DNA from: Bacillota bacterium
GTDB taxonomy: Bacteria > Bacillota > Clostridia > Acetivibrionales > DTU013
Length of the DNA: 64,000 nt
Assembly: GCA_023411575.1 (NCBI GenBank)
Contig: JAEYOP010000016.1
Coordinates: 62,001-126,000 of the forward strand
Direction: 5' to 3'
Shown piece by piece: positions 58,006 through 64,000 of this stretch; the first letter of the stretch is position 1, and every line of letters begins with the position of its first letter. A model generated the notes under the pieces. The model was not told the DNA's origin and did not search any database. It saw nothing but the letters and a program-made list of their open reading frames with translations. The position numbers and the translations under genes were made by a program.

Positions 58006-60003
58006 ATGAAAAAGTATTTTATTTTATTACTCGTTTTTGCAATTTTAACTGTACCGGGAACAGCCTTTGCCGCGTCGAAGGACGTGCTCTCCACCGCTTC
58101 TTATTATAGTGCGGTTGAACGCGTTACCTCCCTTGGCTTGATGGATAATACCGGCAGCAACACATTCCAGCCCGCCGCAAATACAACCAGGGAGCAGTTT
58201 GCAAAGTCCGCCGCCATCGCCGCTGGTTTGGGCGATTCAGCCGATTTGACGAACGGCACCAGTCCTTTCTTTGATCTTCCGGCAAACGGGGAATACAACG
58301 GTTACATTAACCTGTGCCTTAGCAAGGGGTATATGTCCGGTATGACGGACGGGAATTTCCATCCCAAAGACGCTGTAACCTTTTCGCAGGCGGTGACAGC
58401 CATGGTCAGGATCCTTGGATATACGGATTCCGATTTGAAAGGAATATGGCCCAAAAACTATCTGGAAAAGGCAAAGGCCCTGGGCATTACCTCCGGCCTG
58501 GATTTCGCTTCGGATTCGAAGGTGCCGAGATGGGCAATGGCCCAAATGCTGGACAGGCTGCTGGATACGAATATCCGGAAAAGCGTTCCTTCGGATGCCG
58601 ACAAAACCCTGGCTGAGGCCTCGGAGTTAACCGTCGGCACAATGTACACCAATTACAGCAAGCCTGTTGTTTTCTACAAAGCCAATGTTTCAAAATCGAA
58701 ACTGGACGGCATCGATTTAAGCGGTTCCCTCAGCATTGTAAGGAACTCCGTTGATCACAGCACAAATCCGGTCACTGTTACAAACGGAGAAGCAATCAAA
58801 GCATCGGGTATTCAGGATTTCAATGTAGTATACCAGGTTTCGGATAAAACCGGCAAGAACAAGTACGTGCTGGTAATCGATAATAAAGTCACCGGCACGC
58901 TGGAAGGGATTCTTCCAAACAAAAATACTCCACAGCAAATTCTGGTCGATGGAACCACCTATGATCTGGACAAGTATTTTAATATAACGAAATTGAACGG
59001 AGCCAATTCCTTTAGCATCGACGACGGTGTTACGCTGCTTCTGGGGTATGACGGCAAAGTGGTCGATATTCAGGAAGCATTGTATTCCGATAATACCAGC
59101 TTTGCTTTCGTCAAGAACTACACCAGTCTCAAAACAAATGATAAAGCAAACTACGGAATCCAGGTTTATACCGTCAAGCTCCTGATGTCGAACGGGTCCG
59201 TAAATACCTTCGACTGCAGCAATGATCCTTCCGAATTCAAGGGCAAGCTTGTCATCTTTACAAAACAGTCCGACGATTCCGTTACACTGAAGGGGCTGAA
59301 TTATTCGACGCCGGGCGAGGTCACCATACGGAAGGACAACAAACAGATTTTGTCCAATTACGATAACGCTATTAATACAATAGCGGGTAATATAAAAATT
59401 TTCAATTACATATCCAATGAAGACGAAGTGGACGCACAGGCGGAAATATTGAGCTGGAGCGATTTGCCCGCAGGCAAGGTAAAGTCCGGTGACATCTTGT
59501 TTATGAATAAGACGGGTGATTTCGAAGATATCAATTTGATTCTTCTGAACAGTATAGCTGCAAAAGATTATCAGCTTGGTGTGGTAAAAACATACAAAAA
59601 TTTGTCGACTCCCAATAACCCATTGTACCAGTTTACGATTGCAATAGCCGGCAGGGATTATACCTACAGCACGACCTCAAACGATCTCGGCATCAGTGCC
59701 GGTTCCGTTCTCAAGGTCACCTTGCAGAATGGCGCCATTAGCAATATCCTCGAAATAAAGTATCCCGACACGCAGGCATCCATGATCCAGGCGGTGGACA
59801 AGGACCGGATCCGGGCCAACAGCAGGACCTATAATTTTACCGATGACTACCTGATCTACTTGTACGGCAGCGACGGAACGTTAAAAACAATTGAGACCTC
59901 TCAATTGAGAACGGATACGCTCTATGGAAGCGTAAACATTTACACGGACATTTCCGCCACCTCCGGCGGCAAAGCTGAAATGGTCATAGTTAGAAGCAAC
60001 TAA
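58006..60003 (+). CDS. S-layer-homology (SLH) domain protein
   Basis: 665 residues. A signal peptide (1-23, ending TAFA) is followed by three SLH repeats at about 30-75 (SAVERVTSLGLMDNTGSN), 82-140 (DGNFHPKDAVTFSQAVTAM) and 142-190 (YLEKAKALGITSG). SLH repeats hold proteins on cell-wall polymers. The rest (190-665) is beta-rich and has no recognised enzyme motif. It follows the exporter by 54 bases and might share its promoter. Confidence 0.9.
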   Translation: MKKYFILLLVFAILTVPGTAFAASKDVLSTASYYSAVERVTSLGLMDNTGSNTFQPAANTTREQFAKSAAIAAGLGDSADLTNGTSPFFDLPANGEYNGYINLCLSKGYMSGMTDGNFHPKDAVTFSQAVTAMVRILGYTDSDLKGIWPKNYLEKAKALGITSGLDFASDSKVPRWAMAQMLDRLLDTNIRKSVPSDADKTLAEASELTVGTMYTNYSKPVVFYKANVSKSKLDGIDLSGSLSIVRNSVDHSTNPVTVTNGEAIKASGIQDFNVVYQVSDKTGKNKYVLVIDNKVTGTLEGILPNKNTPQQILVDGTTYDLDKYFNITKLNGANSFSIDDGVTLLLGYDGKVVDIQEALYSDNTSFAFVKNYTSLKTNDKANYGIQVYTVKLLMSNGSVNTFDCSNDPSEFKGKLVIFTKQSDDSVTLKGLNYSTPGEVTIRKDNKQILSNYDNAINTIAGNIKIFNYISNEDEVDAQAEILSWSDLPAGKVKSGDILFMNKTGDFEDINLILLNSIAAKDYQLGVVKTYKNLSTPNNPLYQFTIAIAGRDYTYSTTSNDLGISAGSVLKVTLQNGAISNILEIKYPDTQASMIQAVDKDRIRANSRTYNFTDDYLIYLYGSDGTLKTIETSQLRTDTLYGSVNIYTDISATSGGKAEMVIVRSN

Positions 60004-60043
60004 ATCAACAGCCGGTGGTCATGCGGCTGAACTTTGCAAACAA

Positions 60044-60077
60044 ACAAATAAGCATGGATTGCTCCATGCTTATTTGT
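60044..60077. terminator. Bidirectional terminator between convergent genes
   Basis: ACAAATAAGCATGG (60044-60057) pairs perfectly with 60064-60077 around six bases; serves the SLH gene and the leftward sugar-transport operon. Confidence 0.75.
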
Positions 60078-60104
60078 CATACCGTTTTCAGTTGTTTTCA
60101 GTCT

Positions 60105-61682
60105 TTATTTTTGATACTTTTTAACGATATCGTTTCCTTGCTTCTTCAAGTTTTCAATACACTGATCGAGGGTTTCGCCGCCTACCAGGTATTTCTCGCA
60201 TTCTGCCACGAACATGGTGTCGATTTCAGCATTGTAGGTCGGTGCATACATCGGAGCATTGTTTACGAGCTTGGGATCGTTGAAGATCGCCAGGATGGAG
60301 TTTACATCATAGAGTTTGTACGGGTTGTTGCCGATGATTGCCGGCAGCATCTTCCTTACGCTCATGTTTTTCTCTGCGGTTAGGCCGCCTGCCCTTATGT
60401 GCGCACCCTCTGTGGTGTAGTATCTCAGGAACTTGTATGCCTCTGCGGGATATTTGGCGTTAACCGAAATACTTGCGATCTTGGTGTCGGAGAAGGTGTA
60501 TCCCGGTACTCCGTTGGCGCCCCATGCAGGCAGCGGAGCGAATGCGGTCTGGAAGTCATGAGGCCATTTTTCAGTATCCTTGATTTCTGTCAGCATCCAC
60601 GAGCCGGTCGGCACCATGGCGACTTTCCCGCCGAAGAACTCATTCCGGTATGCCAGCTTCAAGGTCTTGATGTCCATCAGCGGCACGGAAGTCTTATCCA
60701 CGTTCTCCATGTCATATCTGAATTTCAGCCAGCCCTTCAGGTTGGGGTCGTCGAAGTTGAGAGAACCGTCTTTCTTGTAATAAGCATTATCCAGCTTTGT
60801 CGAATATACGCCCATCAGGTCGTAGTTCTGCCAGGTATGGAAATAGGAACCGTAAACCTTGCTCTGTCCGTCGCCCTTTGTAAGCTTCTTGGCATACTCT
60901 CTGTAGTCGTCCCAGGTCCACTTCGCGTCCGGCATGGGCAATCCTGCAGCAGTAAGCATTGATTTGTTGATCATGACGAACCAGGTCGTTACGTCGATCG
61001 GGAGACCATAATAGGAATCTCCGATTTTGGTGCTTACATTATATACCTTGTCGTAATCCGCGTTTTCCGCTTTCAGATAGCTGTTCAAAGGCAGATACAA
61101 TTTCCTGTCCACCTTGCTGGTCATTTTCTGGATCGAGGTTTCCAGCAGGGAGTCTACCTGTTCACCGGATAAAAGCAGCAGGTCGATCTTCTGGGTAAAG
61201 GCCACGTTGTCGTTTTCTACGGGGTATTTGACTTCAACCTTGATATCGGGGTTCTTTGCCTCAAATGCAGCGACAACGGCATTGTTCTGATCCCTCAGTA
61301 CCGCTTCCTGGGTATAGAACGTTATTGTCTTCGCTCCAGCCTTTGCTTCGGGCTGCGTAACGGTTACCTTGCATTTTGCAAATACGGCTTTGTTGGAGGT
61401 CGTCACCGTTATTGTCGCTGTTCCCTTGCTGACAGCCGTGATCTTGCCGGTTGCGTCAATGGAGGCGACATTCTTGTTGTCCGTCGTAAAAGTCAGGAAT
61501 TTCTGCGTGGTGTTCTGCGGAGTCAAGGTGATTTTCAGTGTCACCATCTCGCCCGGAAGCATGGAAATACTGCTCTTATCCAGTGCGATGCCCTTGACGG
61601 GGATGGTCGCTATGGCTGACGCCGGCAGCGTAAAGACGACCAATAACATGATGCATACGATTATTCCGAGTACCCTTTTCAT
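60105..61682 (-). CDS. Sugar ABC transporter binding protein with N-terminal Ig-like (Big_2) domain
   Basis: 525 residues. A signal peptide ends near ASA (22-24) with no lipobox cysteine. Residues about 27-110 form a Big_2 domain (VKGIALDKSSISMLPGEMVTL, VASIDATGKITAVSKGTATI). From about 115 a family 1 solute-binding protein follows (TITFYTQEAVLRDQNNAVVA, DIKVEVKYPVENDN, PLPAWGANGVPGYTFSDTKIA). It is the last gene of the operon. The Ig domain could tether or space the protein in the wall in place of the lipid anchor. Confidence 0.88.
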   Translation of the reverse strand: MKRVLGIIVCIMLLVVFTLPASAIATIPVKGIALDKSSISMLPGEMVTLKITLTPQNTTQKFLTFTTDNKNVASIDATGKITAVSKGTATITVTTSNKAVFAKCKVTVTQPEAKAGAKTITFYTQEAVLRDQNNAVVAAFEAKNPDIKVEVKYPVENDNVAFTQKIDLLLLSGEQVDSLLETSIQKMTSKVDRKLYLPLNSYLKAENADYDKVYNVSTKIGDSYYGLPIDVTTWFVMINKSMLTAAGLPMPDAKWTWDDYREYAKKLTKGDGQSKVYGSYFHTWQNYDLMGVYSTKLDNAYYKKDGSLNFDDPNLKGWLKFRYDMENVDKTSVPLMDIKTLKLAYRNEFFGGKVAMVPTGSWMLTEIKDTEKWPHDFQTAFAPLPAWGANGVPGYTFSDTKIASISVNAKYPAEAYKFLRYYTTEGAHIRAGGLTAEKNMSVRKMLPAIIGNNPYKLYDVNSILAIFNDPKLVNNAPMYAPTYNAEIDTMFVAECEKYLVGGETLDQCIENLKKQGNDIVKKYQK

Positions 61683-61844
61683 ACATAAACCTCCCTATGT
61701 TTTTATATTTGAATTTTATGGGTTCCTGTCCTGTCCATCCGGAGTCGGCAAAATCCGCCCGGTGGTTATGATGAATTTACTTCAACTTGATGGAGCGGCA
61801 CCATAAGCTTCGACCTCCCAACCAACACAGTTATCCTCTGCGCA

Positions 61845-62675
61845 CTAGCCCTTGACGGCCCCCATCGCCATTCCTTCCAATATGTATCTCTGCCCTATCA
61901 AAAATACGATGAGGAGGGGAATTATGGCGCAAACCGCGGCGACCATCATCAAGGAGTAATAGGAAACATATTCCGTCATGAATTTGGTCATGCCCAGCTG
62001 AATGGTATACAGGTGTTCGCTTTGCAAAAAGATCAGCGGATTCTGAAAATCATTCCAGGTCCATACGAATTTCAGCATGATCAGGGTCACGATCGCCGGC
62101 TTGGTCATCGGCAGGATGATCCGCAGGAAAGTCTTGCCGTGCCCGGCCCCGTCAATTCTGGCGGATTCGGACAGGGATTCGGGGATGGACATCATGTACT
62201 GCTTCAGCAGGAACATCCCGTAAATGCTGAAGGAGCCGACCAGAACCAGACCGAGATGGGTGTCGAAAAGCTTGAACCACCGGAATACCATGAACTTCGG
62301 AACAATCGTCACCTGGTCCGGTATCATCATCATGCTGAGATAGACCAGGAACAGAGCATCCCTGAATTTGAACCGGATCTTTGAAAAGGCGTAGGCGCCC
62401 AGCGCGGAAACGGTAACCTGTGCAAGCGTGGTCAGAATGGTCACCTTTATGGAGTTCAGATAAAACAGGGGAAAGCTGTACCGCCCACTCCAAACCTCCA
62501 TATAATTGCTTATGGCATTCCACTTCTTGGGGATCCACTCCACCGGAAATTTGAACACGTCGATTTCAAATTTGAACGAAGCGGACAACATCCACAAAAA
62601 AGGGAGCGTCATGGTTAAAGCGATCAAAGACAAGCCGATTGTTGCCAATATTTTTAAAACCTTCTCTTTTGACAT
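61845..62675 (-). CDS. Carbohydrate ABC transporter permease, MalG type
   Basis: 276 residues from ATG 62675 after GGGTGGG. Six helices; the ATPase-coupling EAA loop is ESLSESARIDGAGHGKTFLRIILPMTKPAIVTL (about 162-195). MalG-type ends (RYILEGMAMGAVKG). Thirteen bases after the other permease. Confidence 0.93.
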   Translation of the reverse strand: MSKEKVLKILATIGLSLIALTMTLPFLWMLSASFKFEIDVFKFPVEWIPKKWNAISNYMEVWSGRYSFPLFYLNSIKVTILTTLAQVTVSALGAYAFSKIRFKFRDALFLVYLSMMMIPDQVTIVPKFMVFRWFKLFDTHLGLVLVGSFSIYGMFLLKQYMMSIPESLSESARIDGAGHGKTFLRIILPMTKPAIVTLIMLKFVWTWNDFQNPLIFLQSEHLYTIQLGMTKFMTEYVSYYSLMMVAAVCAIIPLLIVFLIGQRYILEGMAMGAVKG

Positions 62676-62688
62676 AATTCCCACCCTT

Positions 62689-63630
62689 TTAATCGTAAGT
62701 GACCCATCTTTTTTGGCCGATCCATTGTATTATGGTGACGATGAATATGATGACAAACATGGCCCAGGCTGCGGCGCTGGCAAAGCCCATATCATAGAAC
62801 TGGAACGCTTCGCGGTAGATGTACAGGGCCAGCACCGTCGTCGATGTCCCCGGACCGCCCTGGGTCAATACCTGTACCTGGTCGAACACCTTGAAGGAAT
62901 TGATGATGCCCATGATCACCAGGAAAAACGTCGTAGGGGAAACCATGGGGATGGTGATTTTGAAAAATTTCGTCAGTGGGCCGGCGCCGTCAATATTCGC
63001 CGCCTCGTACAGGTCGGAGGAAATTGCGGTCAGGCCCGCCATATAGACAACGATGTTGTACCCCAGGTTCTGCCAGATGTACATGCCTATCAGTGCCGGG
63101 AGCGCCCAGTGCACATCCGCAAGCCAGTTGGGCGCGTTCTGTATCCCTACGCTTTTCAGGAACTGGTTTACGGGACCGTATGTAGGCTGCAGGATAATCG
63201 ACCACACCATGGCCACCGCCACGGCGCTGGAGATATACGGCAGAAAGAACAATACCCTCAGGGTGTTTTTGCCATATACGCTTTTGTTCAGTACGACGGC
63301 AAGAACCAAAGCGGCGGCCACGCCTATGCAAACGGTTGCAGCCGTAAAAATGAGGCTGTTTTTCATGGAATCGGTAAACCAGACATCCCTCATGATGGAC
63401 TTGAAGTTTTCAAACCCGACAAAATCAATATTGGCGAAGCCCCCTGCCAGATTCCACTTGCACAGGCTCAGGAACAGGGAAAACAGCACCGGGAACAGGA
63501 AGAAAACTGCAAATCCAAGAAAACTTGGAAGGATAAACAAATAGCCTGCAACATTTTCGATAAAAGCCTGCTTTCTTCTTATCTTCACTGGATCAACCCT
63601 TCTTTTGCACTGAAAATTGAGACGACTCAT
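62689..63630 (-). CDS. Carbohydrate ABC transporter permease, MalF/UgpA type
   Basis: 313 residues, six helices. The EAA loop is SSDLYEAANIDGAGPLTKFFKITIPMVSPTTFF (about 213-245), preceded by LPYISSAVAVAMVWSIIL. First gene of the operon. No ATPase gene is in the window, so the motor is probably a shared MsmK/UgpC-type protein encoded elsewhere. Confidence 0.93.
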   Translation of the reverse strand: MSRLNFQCKRRVDPVKIRRKQAFIENVAGYLFILPSFLGFAVFFLFPVLFSLFLSLCKWNLAGGFANIDFVGFENFKSIMRDVWFTDSMKNSLIFTAATVCIGVAAALVLAVVLNKSVYGKNTLRVLFFLPYISSAVAVAMVWSIILQPTYGPVNQFLKSVGIQNAPNWLADVHWALPALIGMYIWQNLGYNIVVYMAGLTAISSDLYEAANIDGAGPLTKFFKITIPMVSPTTFFLVIMGIINSFKVFDQVQVLTQGGPGTSTTVLALYIYREAFQFYDMGFASAAAWAMFVIIFIVTIIQWIGQKRWVTYD

Positions 63631-63697
63631 CAGCTAGCTTATATCTCTATTCTAACTTGCGGCGGTATAAAAGAAATGTCCTGATATGACTTGTTAT

Positions 63698-64000
63698 TCA
63701 ACTTTCATTACAAATTCCGTAAGGCTGGGACCGGCGGGCCTTGTTCCGAATATCCCCCGGCGTCTTGCCCGTGATCTTTTTATAGACGCGGTAAAAATAG
63801 CTTATGCTTTCAATCCCGACCGCTTCTACGATCTCCTCGATCGATAATGCGGAATTGCCGAGAAGCTCCGTAGCGACTTCCATTCTCCTTTTGACCAGGT
63901 AATCCGAAAAGCTCAGCCCGACTTCATTTTTAAACAGCCTGCTGAAATAGTTGGTGTTCATGCTGACCAGGCCGGCCATGCTCTCGCAGCTAATTTCTTC
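63698..64000 (-). CDS. AraC-family regulator, C-terminal HTH domain, cut by window end
   Basis: The last 100 residues of a longer protein: open frame from base 64000. SMAGLVSMNTNYFSRLFKNEVGLSFSDYLVKRRME and ALSIEEIVEAVGIESISYFYRVYKKITGKTPGDIR are the two AraC HTH motifs. Probably a YesN-type response regulator or a sugar-sensing AraC protein controlling the importer 70 bases downstream. Confidence 0.9.
   Translation of the reverse strand, partial: EEISCESMAGLVSMNTNYFSRLFKNEVGLSFSDYLVKRRMEVATELLGNSALSIEEIVEAVGIESISYFYRVYKKITGKTPGDIRNKARRSQPYGICNES

Noticed and set aside
62506..63684. 392-codon plus-strand frame opposite the sugar permeases
   Set aside because: Antisense to two permeases with intact EAA loops; no ribosome site or family.

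Overview
The window looks like chromosome from a spore-forming, probably anaerobic member of the Firmicutes (Clostridia). The evidence is a complete GerA-type spore-germination operon (gerA-gerC-small ORF-gerB), an S-layer-homology protein, low-GC Gram-positive ribosome sites (AGGAGG) with frequent GTG and TTG starts, and Clostridia-type accessory elements (MobV relaxase, AbiE, IS1182/IS1634/IS200-like sequences). No rRNA or CRISPR array is present. There is one complete tRNA-Ser(GGA) and the 3' half of a tRNA-Ser(CGA).

Layout. (1) 1-2754: right end of an integrated mobilizable element, with the N-terminus of a MobV relaxase, several strong hairpins, a Schlafen-AlbA/ATPase regulator with a cluster of ATCGTT-type repeats upstream, and an attachment-site scar made of the 3' half of a tRNA-Ser. 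(2) 2755-12200: a worn accessory zone of IS remnants and single cargo-like genes: VOC protein, alpha/beta hydrolase, a bilobal DTG aspartyl-protease-like protein, DUF4085-like, DUF5131-like, GNAT and LUD proteins, a broken metallophosphoesterase, and an ATPase + TOPRIM-like pair whose ATPase has lost its Walker A end. (3) 12378-18513: an alkylation-repair pair (Ada/AlkA fusion and Ogt), an ECF sigma/anti-sigma pair, a DUF4143 ATPase and an AraC-type regulator. (4) 18533-23079: a ClpP paralogue, a livJ remnant, then a TetR-controlled flavin module (ApbE, FMN-binding lipid-side protein, flavodoxin) and a PadR-DUF4180 regulator, both regulators having perfect palindromic operators. (5) 23128-32683: membrane-anchored GH116 glycosidase, an unknown HTH-membrane protein, a secreted propeller-like protein, AlkD, Nfo, a MetY-type sulfhydrylase, an AEC transporter and a lone CBM25-like domain.

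(6) 32941-41407: tRNA-Ser(GGA), behind which IS elements have stacked (an IS1634-like element with a precise 7-bp target duplication and an IS200-like element); then a MerR regulator, a GNAT-C39-like peptidase fusion, a decayed AbiE toxin-antitoxin locus, and a sugar-binding lipoprotein paired with a diguanylate cyclase. (7) 41840-48076: livJHMGF branched-chain/aryl-acid type ABC importer with a phenylacetate-CoA-ligase family gene as last operon member. (8) 48216-52245: spore germinant receptor operon. (9) 52426-60003: OmpR/HAMP-kinase pair, a MacAB-like adaptor/ATPase/permease exporter whose adaptor looks internally duplicated, and an SLH protein. (10) 60105-64000: binding-protein-dependent sugar importer (Ig-like domain fused to the binding protein, two permeases, no ATPase) under an AraC-type regulator cut by the window end.

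All functional names rest on recognisable motifs and family memory; no database search was run. The most unusual items are the two-DTG membrane protein, the GNAT-C39 fusion joined at the abiEii breakpoint, the paralogous tRNA-Ser 3' flanks that have collected IS elements, the PadR-DUF4180 protein with its 36-bp operator, and the Ig-domain sugar-binding protein.
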